NCBI RefSeq assembly: GCF_002116635.1
Contig: NZ_LQPW01000173.1
Span: forward strand, 31,711-95,710
Direction of reading: 5' to 3'
DNA length: 64,000 bases
From: Mycobacterium szulgai
Lineage (GTDB): Bacteria > Actinomycetota > Actinomycetes > Mycobacteriales > Mycobacteriaceae
Below the pieces are notes generated by a model that did no database searches, had not been told where the DNA came from, and saw only the letters and a list, made by a program, of their open reading frames with translations. The position numbers were made by a program, and so were the translations under genes. Below are positions 45,022 to 60,000 of the stretch, piece by piece (the stretch's first letter is position 1; every line of letters starts with the position of its first letter).

Positions 45022-48000
45022 GTGCAGGCAAGCGAAGAAGGAGCCTTGGATATCGCGGGACATGCCGGTGAGATCGCAATCATCGGGATGTCGTGCCGTG
45101 TTTCGGGAGCGTCGAATCCCATTGAATTCTGGCGGCTGATCAGTCAGGAACAAAGCAGCGTCTCCGGCAATTCAGCGTATGAACGGCGCCTTTCTCGCGT
45201 GGCCAGCGGATCGGATCCGCAGGCCCTGGCTTTTGGTGCATGTCTTGAGGATGCGTTGGGCTTTGACGCGGCCTTCTTTGGGATCTCTGGCAGCGAAGCC
45301 GAGCATATGGATCCCCAGCAGCGCCTCGCTCTAGAACTTGCCTGGGCTGCCCTAGAAGACGCGGGCATCATTCCTGACGATATTGCCGGCAGCTCGGTGG
45401 GCCTGTTCGTCGGTGCGATGCGTGATGACTTCGCTGCTCTTATGTCGAGCAACCCCGCCGCGCCGACCGCAAGAACCGCACTGGGATCGCTTCGGTCCGT
45501 TATTGCCGGGCGAATTTCTCACTTCTTCGGTTTTTCCGGTCCCAGTCTGGTCGTTGACACTGGGCAGTCGTCATCGTTGGCGGCGATCAGTCTGGCTATG
45601 GACAGCCTGCGCAAAGGCGACTGCGAGCTGGCGCTGGCAGGTGGCGTCCATCTCAACCTCGACCCCTACGCGGCCAGATCGCTGGCGGAACTCGGTGTGC
45701 TGTCACCCGACGGAATATGTCGCCCATTCGACGAACGAGCTAATGGTTATGTGCGGGGCGAGGGCGGCGGCTTTGTTGTACTGAAGAGACTTTCCAGTGC
45801 CGTGCAGCAAAACGATCGGATTTACTGCCAGCTGCTCGGCGGCGCAGTAGTCAACGAAGGCGTCCGGCCCGGCTTGATTACGCCGGATGTTGAGGCACAT
45901 ACGTCGTTGCTCCGTGCCGCATTGGCGGCCGCGTCGGTGGACCCCTCGGTGGTCGGATACGTCGAAACACACGGAACGGGCACCCCGGCAGGTGACGCCG
46001 CCGAAGTGGAATCGATAATTTCGACATACTGCGGCCCCGACTCGCGGGAAAGTGCCCCGTTGATTATCGGGTCTGTCAAGCCCAATGTGGGCCATCTTGA
46101 AGCCGCTGCCGGTGTTATTGGCGTCATCAGGGCCGCTCTAGCGCTAAAGCATGGCGTGCTGCCGCCCACTCTTAACTTCGAGTCGCCCAACGCGGCTTTA
46201 GCGCCTTTCGTATCGAGGGTGCAGGTGCTGGCTCACGCAAGTCAGTGGACGCAAGGGCCCTTCCCACGTACCGCGGCAGTGTCCTCGTTCGGGATCAGCG
46301 GCACCAACGCCCACCTGATCCTGCGACAAGCCCTCCCCGCCCCGGCATCGTCGGCCGCGCAGGATCTGCCCGTCGGCGATGGCTCTTCCGTTAGCAGCGA
46401 CATCCCGCTACGTTTGTGGCCGGTTTCAGCACGGACCCCGACGGCGTTGGCCGCGTACGCCGATCGGTTTTGCCAATTTCTGGCCCACCACCATGAGGTG
46501 GATCTGACCGATCTGGCCTACAGTCTGGCCACGACCCGTACCCAGCATCCTTACCGGGCTGTATTGAGCGCTGCCGCGCTCAGCGAAAATCCCCGCCGAG
46601 ACTTGCTGGCCGGGTTAGAGGCGTTGAGCTCCAATGCCTTTCACCCTTATCTGGTCCAGCATCAGGTGAGCCCTCACGACACGAAAGTCGTGTTCGTCTT
46701 TCCCGGTCAAGGTGCTCAATACCCCGCTATGGGCGCTGCGCTTTACCAGCAGCACAGCGTATTCGCGGCCGCTGTCGATGCCTGCGATCAGGCGTTGAGT
46801 CCAATTACGGATTGGTCGGTGCGAGAGGTCATCACTACGCAACCGGGTGCGGCGGGGCTGGACCGGGTGGATGTGATCCAGCCGGTGTTGTTCACGGTGA
46901 TGGTGTCGCTGGCGCAGACGCTGATCAGTTACGGGGTTACCCCGGATGTGGTGATCGGGCATTCCCAGGGCGAGATCGCCGCGGCGTATATCGCTGGAGT
47001 GTTGAGTCTTGACGATGCCGCAAAGGTCGTGGCCCTTCGCAGTCGAGCTTTGCTGCAGTTGTCTGGCGCGGGCGCCATGGCCTCGGTGCTGTTGCCCGCC
47101 GAACAGGTGCAGACACGTCTGCGCCCCTGGGCCGGCAGGTTAAGTGTCGCTGCGATCAATGGCCCCACCCAAACCGTTATCAGCGGCGCCCCGGAGGCGG
47201 TGGAGCAATTCATCGCTAATTGCCAGGATGACAATATCCAAATCCGGCCATTGGCTGTGGATTACGCCTCGCACGGCGCTCAGGTTGAATCACTGCGCGA
47301 ACAGCTTTCAGCGGAATTTGCCGGGCTGAGTCCACAACTGGGACATATCCCGCTGTACTCGACCGTCGAAGGCGCGTTATCGGCCGATCCGCTCGATACG
47401 ACCACGATGGACGCCGATTACTGGTATCGCAATCTGCGTCAACCCGTGCGATTAGCCGACACTGTGGCGGCGTTGTTGGCGACAGGTGAGCACACGTTTG
47501 TGGAGTTGTCTGCGCATCCGGTGTTGGCCCCCGCAATCAGCGACACCGTCATTGCTCACGAGCGGTCGGGTTCGACGGTAATCACCACGCTGCACCGCGA
47601 CCAGCCCGACGTCGACGCTCTGACCACGGCGGTGGCCCGGTTGCACAGTCTTGGTCACCGCCTGGACTGGCGGGCTTTGTATCCCCGGGGGCGCTCCATC
47701 GAGCTGCCGACCTACCCCTTCCAGCACCGCCGTTATTGGCACACCGCCCACCCGCTGCCGGCAGAGATCGCATCAGCGCAGCCTGACACCACCGACGAGC
47801 GCACCACGATTGCGATCTCCGCCGCACTAACCACACAACTAGCCGGCCAAACCCTCGACCAGCAACGAGCGACCGTGACAACTCTGGTCCTCACCGCCAC
47901 CGCCGCCGTGCTGGCCCGCTCCGACCCCACCGCCATCAACCCCACCACCGCCTTCAAGGACCTCGGTGTCGATTCGGTAGTCGCGCTGGACCTACGCGAC

Positions 48001-51000
48001 GCACTAACCCAACACAGCGGCATGACCCTGCCGTCCACCCTGGTGTTCGACCACCCGACCCCCACCGCCCTCGCCGGCTACCTGCTCAACCGACTCACCG
48101 ACACCGCCGACACTTCGATTCCCGTTCGCGCCCTAGCCGCTCCTGCCGTCGATGACCCGGTCGTGGTGGTGGGGATGGCGTGCCGGTTCCCGGGCGGGGT
48201 GGATTCCCCGGCGGCGATGTGGGAGGCGGTCAGCAGCGGCGCCGACGCGATAGGCGGGTTCCCCACCGACCGCGGCTGGAACCTGGCGGAGTTGTTCGAC
48301 CCCGACCCTGAGGCGGTGGGCAAGACCTACACCAGCCATGGCGCCTTTCTGCCGAATGCCGCAGATTTCGATGCCGAATTCTTCGGGATCTCAGCGCGGG
48401 AGGCTCCTGCGATTGATCCTCAGCAGCGGCTGTTGTTAGAGGTCTGTTGGGAAGCGTTGGAAACCGCCGGTATCGATCCTGCCGGGTTGGCCGGCACTGA
48501 CGCCGGGGTGTTCGCCGGGACCTGGACGCAGCCCTACGGCGACGCCAACTCTGATGGCGCAGACGGCTATGCGCTGACCGGCGGGGCCACCAGTGTGGCC
48601 TCGGGGCGGGTGGCTTATGCATTGGGGTTGCAGGGACCGGCGATAACGGTGGACACCGCGTGTTCGTCGTCGCTGGTCGCCATTCATCTGGCGTGTCAGT
48701 CCCTGCGCAGTGGCGAGTCCAGTGTGGCGCTGGCCGGCGGTGTGACGGTCATGACCACACCGGTGATCTTCACCGAGTTCGCCCGCCAACGCGGGCTGGC
48801 CGCCGATGGCCGCTGCAAAGCATTCGCCGCTGCTGCTGATGGCACCGGCTGGGGCGAAGGCGCTGGCGTGGTGGTCCTCGAACGCCTCAGCGACGCCCGC
48901 CGCCACCACCACCCGGTCTTGGCGGTCATCGCGGGTTCGGCGGTCAACCAAGACGGCGCCTCCAACGGACTGACCGCCCCCAACGGGCTAGCCCAACAAC
49001 GCGTCATCCGCCAAGCCGTCGCCAACGCCGGCATCGAACTCGACCAGGTCGATGTCGTCGAAGCCCACGGCACCGGCACCAGATTGGGCGACCCGATCGA
49101 GGCCGGCGCACTGATCGCCACCTACGGCGCACACCACAACCCCTATCACCCCCTATGGCTGGGCTCCATCAAATCCAACCTCGGCCACACCCAAGCCGCC
49201 GCCGGAATCGCCGGCCTGATCAAAATGATCACCGCCTTACAACACGACGTGCTGCCGCCCACCCTGCACGTCGACCAGCCCAGCCCCCATGTCGACTGGT
49301 CCGCCGGCAACGTGCGACTGCTCACCGAACCCATCGACTGGCCGATCACCGATCACCCCAAAACCGCCGCCGTGTCCTCCTTCGGCATCAGCGGCACCAA
49401 CGCCCACGTCATCGTCCAACAACCCCCCACCCCACCACCCCTGCCCGCAGCCACCCCCAAAGAGGAACCGCCACTGCGGATTTGGCCGATCTCCGCGCGC
49501 ACCCCGGCAGCGTTGGCCGCCCAGGCCGAGCGGCTCCACCACCACCTGAGCGAACACCCCGACACCGATCTCACCCAGGTCGCCTACAGCCTGGCCACCA
49601 CCCGCACCCACCACCCCTACCGTGCCGCCATCACCACAGCGACCACCGACGACGCCCGCACACAATTGCTGGCCGGCCTCCACGCCCTACACACCGGCAC
49701 CCCCCACCCCAACCTGACCCAACACCACCTGACCCACCAAGCCGGCAAACTTGTCTTCGTCCTACCCGGCCAAGGTGCCCAATACCCCGCCATGGGCGCC
49801 GATCTGTACCAACACCACCGCGTCTTCGCCGATGCCTTCGACCGGGTCTGCGCCGCTTTTGACGCCCATCTCGAAATGCCGCTGGGTGACGTCGTTTTCG
49901 CTGACCCCGATTCGCCGCTGGCGGAGTTGTTGACTCAGACCGCCTACGCTCAGCCCGCCTTGTTTGCCTTCGGGGTGGCCATGCACGCCGTCTTCACACA
50001 AGTTGGGATCTGCCCAGACGTTCTGGTTGGCCACTCCATCGGAGAACTGACCGCGGCCTACCTGGCCGAGGTGTTCTCCCTCGAGGATGCCGCGATCTTG
50101 ATCAGTGCCCGGGGCCGGCTGATGCAGGCTTGCGCGCCGGGGGCCATGCTGGCCGTCCAAACCAGCCCAGATGATCTGGCCACCTTGCTAGCTGACTACC
50201 CCGACTCCGCGATCGCCGCGATCAACAGCCCTACCTCGATCGTGGTCGCTGGGCCTTTTGCCGACATCGATCAGCTTCGTGAGCAATGCAGTAGCCAGGG
50301 CTACAAGACCACCCCGCTGGCGGTCAGTCACGCTTTCCACTCCCCCGCCATGGACCCTGCACTGGCTGAATTCGAGGCCGTCGCCGCGGGTCTGGATTTA
50401 GGTCCGCCTCGGCTGCCGGTGGTGTCGAACCTCACCGGGCAACTGGCCAGCACCGACCAACTCAACTCCCCGAACTACTGGGCCCAGCACCTTCGCCACA
50501 CCGTGCGCTTCGCCGACGGTGTGGCCGGGCTGCTGGCCACCGGCGACCACACCTTCCTCGAGTTGTCCCCCCACCCCGCACTGGCGCCCGCCCTCAGCGA
50601 GACCGGCGCCGGCAGCGTCATCGCCAGCGTGCGCCGCGACCGTTCCAGCCTGGACAGTCTGGGTGCAGCGATCGCGCGCTTGCATACGTGTGGCCACAGC
50701 CCTACCTGGTCTGCGCTTTACCCCGACACACCGACGGTCGCGCTGCCCACCTACCCGTTCCAGCACCGCCGTTACTGGCTGACCCCGGCCACCAGCGCCG
50801 ATGTGGGTGCTGCGGGTCTGCACCGGGTGGATCATCCGTTGTTGGGCGCGATCACCACTGTGGCTGATCAAGACCAGACGTTGATTAGCGGACGGTTGTC
50901 GATCAGCACGCAGGGGTGGCTGGGCGAGCACCGAGTTGGCGGTGCTGTGGTATTCCCGGCTACGGGCTTTCTTGACCTGGTTCTGTATGCCGGCGGCCAC

Positions 51001-54000
51001 GTCGGTTGCCCGGGTGTCGATGAGCTGGTCCTGCATACCCCGCTGGTGCTTGTCGACGAACATTCGACGGATTTGCAGCTCACTGTCCATCCGGTCAGCG
51101 AGTCCGGTCGGCGCTCGGTGACCGTGCACGCGCGCGCCAGTGGCGAGCAGCACGACAGCAGCTGGGTGCTGCATGCCAGCGGTTCTTTGAGTGCTGAGCA
51201 GGTCCCTGTTCCTGCCCCCTCACCAGTGGCGGAAGTGGAGGGCATCGACGTCGCTGGTTTCTACGACGAACTTGCCGGCGCGGGCTTGCAGTACGGTCCC
51301 CGGTTCCAGGGGGTGGTGGGTGTTGGTCGCGACCCGGCCGATCCCGACACGGTGTACGCCGAAATCGCGCTGCCCGCCGACACCGATATCGCCGGCTATA
51401 CGGTGCATCCGGCGTTGCTCGATGCCGCGCTGCATCCGCTGCTCACCCTCGATGGCCCGATTAGCGGTCCGCGGGTTCCGTTCGCATTGACCGGGATCAC
51501 TCTGCATGCCGCTGCAGCCACTCATCTGTATGTGCGTGCAACCCGCACCACTCCTGACACCTATACGGTGCACGCCACCGATCCCACTGGGGCCCCGGTC
51601 ATTACGATCAGCGCGCTGAGTCTGCGGGCGTTGCCCGAGGCTCCCGCTCCCACCATTTCCGCCTCGACCCGGGGCAGTGTGTTCAGCCTGGATTGGCCCG
51701 CGCTGCCCGGCGCTGACTTCCCCCGGGCCGATGTGTCGCCGACTTGGGCCTTGGTGGCCGCTGACCCCGGCCAGCTTGCGTTTGGGCTGCGCCACGGCCT
51801 GATCCATCCCGATCTGGGCCACCTCGACCTGGACCACACCGATGTGGTGATCTGGGCGCTGCCTTTTTCTGAGGCATTTGAGCATGACGTGTTGGAGCGC
51901 GTGCACACTCTGACCCAGCAGGTGTTGGCGCAGTTGCAGTGTTGGCTGGCCCGCCCCGACAGCAACGAGACTCCCCTGGTCATTTTGACCCGCCATGCGG
52001 TGGCGACCAGTGTGCATGACCGGGCCCCGGATCTGGCGCACGCCGCGGCGTGGGCGTTGATTCATACCACCCAAAACGAGCACCCCGGCCGAATCAGCCT
52101 GATCGACACCAGCCCCGCCGGTGACGAGGGTCTGCTGATCACTGTCCTGGCCGCCCTGGGACACAGTCTCAGCGAACCTCAGCTTGCCTTGCGCCACAAC
52201 AGTATTCACACTCCCCGACTCACCTCGGCCACCGGCCTGACACCACCGCCGGACGCTGACTGGCAGCTTGGCATCACCGGCAAGGGTGATCTGTCGAATC
52301 TGGCGTTAGTGCCAACACAGCGCCCAGGGCTGGCTTCGGGGCAGATTCGAGTGGCGATCCGTGCTGCGGGTTTGAACTTCCACGATGTGGTGGTGGCGGT
52401 GGGCGCCATTTCCGACGTGGGCATGGGCGCGGAAGCCGCCGGGGTGGTCGTCGAGGTTGCCGAGGATGTGAGCACCCTGTGCCGCGGTGACGCGGTGATG
52501 GGTTTGTTCCCTAACAACGCTTTTGCCCCGACCGCGGTGACCGATCACCGTATGGTCATGCCCATCCCTGCCGGGATGTCTTTTGCCCAGGCCGCCTCGG
52601 TGCCGGTGGCGTTTTCGACTGCCTATATCGCCCTGGTCGAGTTGGGCGGGCTGTGCGCTGGCCAGCGGGTGCTCATCCACGCCGGCGCTGGCGGGGTGGG
52701 TCAAGCCGCCATCCAGATCGCCAATCACCTTGGCGCACAAGTCTTTTCCACCGCGCACCCGAACAAACAGCACATCCTGCAGGACCTGGGGGTCCCACCC
52801 GGACAGATCGCCTCCTCTCGCACGTTGGATTTCCTCGACGCCTTCAACGAGGCGACCGACCGCCAGGGCGTGGACGTCGTGTTGAACAGTCTTGCCGGCG
52901 AATTCGTCGACGCCTCACTGCAACTGCTCCCCCGCGGCGGGTCCTTCATCGAAATCGGCAAGACCGACATCCGGGCCCCCGGCCAGATCGCGCAGGCCTA
53001 TCCCGGCGTGACCTACCAGGCCTACGACCTGCAGCGGGCAGAACCCGAAGACCTTAACCGCGCATGGGCCACGCTGACCGAGCTATTCAGCGCAGGCATC
53101 CTTGAGCCACTGCCCACCACCAGTTACGGACTGCTGCACGCCCGCGACGCCTTCCGTGACATGAGCCAGGCACGCCACACCGGAAAGATCGTGCTCATCC
53201 CACCCACCGCCTGGGATGTCGAGGGCACCGTGCTGATCAGCGGGGGGACCGGGATGCTCGGCGGATTGCTGGCCGAACACCTGGTCACCGCCTACGGGAT
53301 CAAGCACCTGCTACTGGTATCGCGCGGGGGCGCGGCCGCTGCGGGCGCCGATGAACTTGCCCAGCGGCTCAACGCACTGGGCGCACACGTCGCCATCACC
53401 GCCTGTGACACCAGCAGCCCGGCGGAATTGGCTGCCGTGCTGGACTCGATCCCTGACACACACCCGCTGTCCGCGGTAATCCACGCTGCCGGTGTCCTGG
53501 ATGACGCGGTAGTCACCGAACTCACCGCTATGCAGCTCGACAGTGTGCTCGCGGCCAAAGCCGATGCCGCCTGGCATCTGCATCGCCTCACCGCAGACCA
53601 GGACCTGGCCGCGTTCGTCCTGTTCTCCTCGGCCGCAGCCACTTTGGGCAACCCCGGACAAGCCAACTACGCCGCGGCCAACGCCGTCCTGGACGCCCTG
53701 GCCCACCACCGACATCGCCACCTCCTACCGGCCACCAGCCTGGCCTGGGGCTACTGGCACACCCCCTCCGGGATGACCGCCCACCTGCAAACCGTCGATC
53801 AAGCTCGGGTGACCCGGACCAGTTTGACCCCGATCAGCACCGAACACGGCCTGACGCTATTCGATACAGCGCTAGCCCACCACCAACCCAATCAAGTACT
53901 GACCCCACTCAACCCGCGCGCCCTAGACCGACTGGCCCGCAACAACACCCTGCCCCCGATCCTGTCGGCGCTGACCACCACCCGCCCGCACGCCGCCACC

Positions 54001-57000
54001 GCCACCGCCGGCACCTTGACCGCACAGCTAGCCACCCAAACGCCCGACCAGCAACGCCACACCTTGACCGCCCTGGTCCTGACCACAACCGCCGCAGTGC
54101 TGGCCCACCCCGACCCGGCCAGCCTCAACCCCGACCGGCCGTTCAAAGACCTCGGTATCGACTCGCTGACCGCATTGGAACTGCGCAATACCCTCGCCCC
54201 ACACACCGGCCTGACCCTGCCCTCGACCCTGGTCTTTGACCACCCCAGCCCCACCGCGATCGCCGACTACCTGCTCACCCAGCTCACCGACACGGTCGAG
54301 ACGTCGACGCCGGTACGCGCACTGGCCGCTCGTGCGGTGGATGACCTCATCGTGGTGGTGGGGATGGCGTGCCGCTTCCCCGGCGGGGTGAACTCCCCCG
54401 CCGCGTTATGGGACGTCGTCAGCAGCGGCACCGACGCCATGGGCAGTTTCCCTACCGACCGGGGCTGGAACCTGGCCGAGTTGTTTGACCCCGACCCTGA
54501 CGCAGTCGGCAAGACCTACGCCAGCTTTGGGGCCTTCCTGCCTGACGCCGCCGAGTTTGATGCCGACTTCTTCGGCATCTCGGCGCGGGAAGCTCAAGCC
54601 ATTGGCCCGCAGCAACGAAATTTCTTGGAGGTCTGCTGGGAAGCGTTGGAAACGGCCGGTATCGATCCAGCCGGGTTAGTCGGTACGAACACCGGAGTAT
54701 TCGCGGGAACCTGGACACAACCGTATGGGGATCCGGCTTCGGTTGGGGTCGAGGGTTACGCCCTGACCGGCACAGCCATCAGCATGGCTTCCGGGCGAGT
54801 GGCCTATCACCTGGGATTGCAAGGGCCGGCGATAACGGTGGACACCGCCTGCTCCTCGTCGCTGGTCGCGACCCATTTGGCCTGTCAATCCCTGCGCAAC
54901 GGCGAATCCAGTCTGGCGCTCGCAGGCGGTTCGACCATCATGACCACACCGTTCATCTTCACCGAGTTCGCCCGCCAACGCGGGCTGGCCGCCGATGGCC
55001 GCTGCAAAGCATTCGCCGCTGCTGCTGATGGCACCGGCTGGGGCGAAGGCGCTGGCGTGGTGGTCCTCGAACGCCTCAGCGACGCCCGCCGCCACCACCA
55101 CCCGGTCTTGGCGGTCATCGCGGGTTCGGCGGTCAACCAAGACGGCGCCTCCAACGGACTGACCGCCCCCAACGGGCTAGCCCAACAACGCGTCATCCGC
55201 CAAGCCGTCGCCAACGCCGGCATCGAACTCGACCAGGTCGATGTCGTCGAAGCCCACGGCACCGGCACCAGATTGGGCGACCCGATCGAGGCCGGCGCAC
55301 TGATCGCCACCTACGGCGCACACCACAACCCCTATCACCCCCTATGGCTGGGCTCCATCAAATCCAACCTCGGCCACACCCAAGCCGCCGCCGGAATCGC
55401 CGGCCTGATCAAAATGATCACCGCCTTACAACACGACGTGCTGCCGCCCACCCTGCACGTCGACCAGCCCAGCCCCCATGTCGACTGGTCCGCCGGCAAC
55501 GTGCGACTGCTCACCGAACCCATCGACTGGCCGATCACCGATCACCCCAAAACCGCCGCCGTGTCCTCCTTCGGCATCAGCGGCACCAACGCCCACGTCA
55601 TCGTCCAACAACCCCCCACCCCACCACCCCTGCCCGCAGCCACCCCCAAAGAGGAACCGCCACTGCGGATTTGGCCGATCTCCGCGCGCACCCCGGCAGC
55701 GTTGGCCGCCCAGGCCGAGCGGCTCCACCACCACCTGAGCGAACACCCCGACACCGATCTCACCCAGGTCGCCTACAGCCTGGCCACCACCCGCACCCAC
55801 CACCCCTACCGTGCCGCCATCACCACAGCGACCACCGACGACGCCCGCACACAATTGCTGGCCGGCCTCCACGCCCTACACACCGGCACCCCCCACCCCA
55901 ACCTGACCCAACACCACCTGACCCACCAAGCCGGCAAACTCGTCTTCGTCCTACCCGGCCAAGGCGGCCAGCATCCAGCCATGGGCACCCAGCTTTACCG
56001 TCGACACCGCGCGTTCGCCGACGCTATCGACGCCTGTGATCAGGCGCTGCGACCGTGGACCGACTGGTCAGTACGCGAAGTGGTGTGCCACGATCCGGCG
56101 GCCCCGTCGCTAAGTCGCGTGGACGTGGTCCAGCCCATGCTGTTCGCGATCGCGGTGTCACTGGCCGAGGTGCTGCGCGGCTACGGCATTGTGCCCGACG
56201 CCGTGATCGGACACTCCCAAGGAGAAATCGCCGCCGCTTACATCGCCGGCGCCCTCTCACTCGAGCACGCCGCCAAAATTGTGGCGCTGCGCAGCCAGGC
56301 GCTGGCAGCCTTGGCGGGTACCGGCGCGATGGCCTCAGTCCTAATGCCCCCACAAGACCTGCAGCCACGACTACACCAGTGGGGCAATGCATTGTCCGTC
56401 GCCGCGGTCAACGGCCCGACGCACACCGTCATCAGCGGTGACCCCGACGCCATGGAACAGTTCATCGACACCTGCACCCGCGACGGCATCCAGATCCGTC
56501 CCATCGCAGTCGATTACGCGTCCCACTCAGCCCACGTCGAACAACTGCGCGGGCAGCTCCTGCACGAACTGGCCGACCTCACCCCTGATCCCGCCCGCAT
56601 CCGGCTGTATTCCACAGTGCACAGCGCCCTTTCGGCCGATCCCCTAGACACCACCGCTATGACCGCCGACTACTGGTACCGCAACCTGCGGGAGCCGGTC
56701 CGCTTCGGTGACCGGGTGGCCATGCTGCTGGCAGCCGGCGAGCACACCTTCGTCGAGTTATCCCCGCATCCGGTGCTGGCCCCCGCGATCACCGACATCC
56801 TGGCCGGGATACCCGAACGCACGGCCTCCGCGGTCATCAATACTTCCCATCGTGATCGCCCCGATGTGGACACTCTGGCTAATGCGTTGGGCCAGTTGCA
56901 CACTCAGGGCCATAGCCCTGTCTGGTCCATTGTTTATCCCCAGGCACGGGCTGTGGCGTTGCCTACGTATCCGTTCCAGCATCGCCGGTATTGGCTGACC

Positions 57001-60000
57001 CCGGCCACCACCGCCGATGTGGGTGCTGCGGGGTTGCATCGTCCTGAGCATCCGTTGTTGGGCGCGATTACCACGGTGGCTGATCAGGATCAAACCCTGA
57101 TCAGTGGGCGGCTGTCGGCCAGTACGCAGGGGTGGTTGGCTGATCATCGGGTCGGGGGTGCGGTGGTGTTCCCGGCGACGGGATTTCTGGATTTGGTGTT
57201 GCATGCCGGCGGGCAGGTCGGGTGCCCCGGTGTTGATGAGCTGGTTCTGCATACCCCGCTGGTGCTTGTCGATGAGCATTCCACGGATGTGCAGATCGCG
57301 GTGCACCCGGTCGGCGAGACCGGCCGGCGCGCGGTGACGGTGCATGCGCGCAGCAGTGTCGAACAGCACGACAGCACCTGGGTGCTGCATGCCAGTGCGT
57401 CGTTGAGCGCTGAGCAGATCCCGACACCGGCGCCGTGGCCGGTGGGGGTGGTCGAAGCCATCGATGTGGGGAGTTTCTACGACGAGTTGGCGGGCCTGGG
57501 GTTGGGCTATGGTCCGGTGTTTCAGGGGGTGGTCGGTGTGGGTCGCGACCCGGCCGATCCCGACACCGTGTACGCCGAGATCGTGTTGCCCGCCACCACC
57601 GATATCGCCGGCTACACGGTGCATCCGGCGTTGCTCGATGCCGCGCTGCATCCGTTGGTCTGTTGGGATGGCCCCGACGCCGACTCGGCGGGTCCGCGGG
57701 TGCCGTTCGCGTTGACCGGGGTGACGCTGTATGCCGATGCGGCCACGCATCTGTATGTGCGCGCGACTCGCACCGGTTCTGATACCTACACCGTGCAGGC
57801 CAGCGATCCGTGCGGGGCGCCGGTGATCACCATCAGCGCCTTGAGTTTGCGGGCGCTGCCCGACACTCCGGTGCCCACCAGCTCGGCCGCGACGACGCGG
57901 GGCAGCGTGTTCTTTCTGGACTGGCCGGCTCTGCCCGCCGACACCGTCGCCGAGGCTGCGGTGTCGCCGGCCTGGGGGCTGGTGGCCGCTAACCCGGATC
58001 ACCTTGCCCCCGGTCTGCGTCAGGCGCCGATTTACCCCGATCTGAGCCACCCCGACCTGGGCGACACCGATGTGGTGATCTGGGCGTTGCCTATTGCTGA
58101 ATCCGGGCATGACTCGGTGGCGGCCGTGCACGCCTTGACCCGAGAGGTGTTGACACAGCTGCAGTCTTGGCTGGCGCGTCCGGAGGCCTTGGGCACTGCT
58201 TTGGTTGTCGTGACCCGTCATGCGGTGGCTACCAGCGTTCATGACCGGGCTCCGGACCTGGCGCACGCCGCGGCCTGGGCGTTGATCCATTGCACCCAGA
58301 ACGAACACCCGGGCCGGATCAGCCTGGTCGATACCACCCCCACCGCCGATGAGGGTGTGCTGATCAGTGTTTTGGCGGCCCTGGGTCATACCTTGACCGA
58401 ACCGCAGCTTGCGTTGCGCCACAGCAGTATTCACATTCCTCGGCTGTCCGCCACCACCTGCTTGACGCCGCCGGCGGGCTCTGACTGGCAGCTCGGTACT
58501 ACCGGTAAGGGTGATTTGTCGAATCTGGCTCTGGTGCCCACTGAACCGATCGTGTTGGCTGCCGGGCAGATTCGGGTGGCCATCCGCGCTGCGGGGTTGA
58601 ACTTCCACGACGTGGTGGTGGCCGTGGGTGCGATCTCCGATGTGGGGATGGGCGCCGAGGCCGCCGGGGTGGTCCTCGAGGTTGCCGACGATGTGCACAG
58701 TCTGCGCCGCGGGGATGCGGTGATGGGGTTGTTCCCCAATAACGCTTTTGCCCCGACCGCGGTCACCGATCACCGCATGGTCATGCCCATCCCTACCGGG
58801 ATGTCGTTTGAACAGGCCGCGTCGGTGCCCGTGGCGTTTTCGACTGCCTATATCGCGTTGGTCGAGTTGGGCGGTCTGCGCGCTGGGCAGCGGGTCCTCA
58901 TTCAGGCCGGTGCGGGCGGGGTGGGTCAAGCCGCGATCCAGATCGCCAACCACCTTGGGGCGCAGGTCTTTTCCACCGCGCACCCCAACAAACAACACAT
59001 ACTCACCGACCTGGGAATCGCGCGCGAGCAGATCGCCTCCTCACGCACGCTGGAATTTCTCGACGCCTTCACCGCGGCCACCGACCACCAGGGCGTAGAC
59101 GTCGTGTTGAACAGTCTGGCCGGCGACTTCGTCGATGCCTCACTGCAATTGCTGCCCCGCGGCGGGGCTTTCATCGAAATCGGCAAAACCGACATCCGCG
59201 TGGCCGACGAAATCGCCGACGCTCATCCCGGCGTGACCTACCACGCCTACGACCTCCAGCTCGCCGGCCCCCAAGACCTGCACCACGCATGGACCACGCT
59301 GACCGACCTATTCACCACACACATCTTGGCGCCGCTGCCCACCACCAGCTACGGCCTGCTGCACGCCCCCCAAGCCTTCCGCGACATGAGCCAAGCCCGG
59401 CACACCGGAAAGATCGTGCTCATCCCCCCCACCGAGCCCGATCCTGACGGGACCGTATTGATCACCGGAGGAACCGGAATGCTCGGCGGGATTTTCGCCG
59501 AGCACCTGATCACCAAGCACGGGATCAAGCATCTGCTCCTGGTGTCGCGCCAGGGCGCGGCCGCACCGGGCGCCGAGGAACTGGCGCAACGGTTGACCGA
59601 ACTAGGTGCACAGGTCACCATCACCGCCTGCGACACCAGCAACCCCACCGAACTGGCCACCCTGCTGGACTCCATCCCCACCCAACACCGATTGACCGCG
59701 GTCATCCACGCCGCCGGCGTGCTCGACGACGCCGTCGTCACCGAACTCACCGAAACCCAACTCGACACCGTGCTGGCCGCGAAAGCCGACGCCGCCTGGC
59801 ATCTGCACCAGTTGACGGCCACCCAAGACCTAACGGCGTTCGTCCTATTCTCCTCGGCCGCAGCCACTTTGGGCAACCCCGGACAAGCCAACTACGCCGC
59901 AGCCAACGCCGTCCTGGATGCCCTGGCCCACCACCGACACCGCCACCAACTCCCGGCCACCAGCCTGGCCTGGGGCTACTGGCACACCCCCTCCGGAATG

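Noticed and set aside
56758..58998. A 746-codon open frame on the minus strand
   Set aside because: It is antisense to PKS module 2 DH and ER domains. GC-rich codon bias creates such shadows; the product is low-complexity and His/Arg/Gln-rich.
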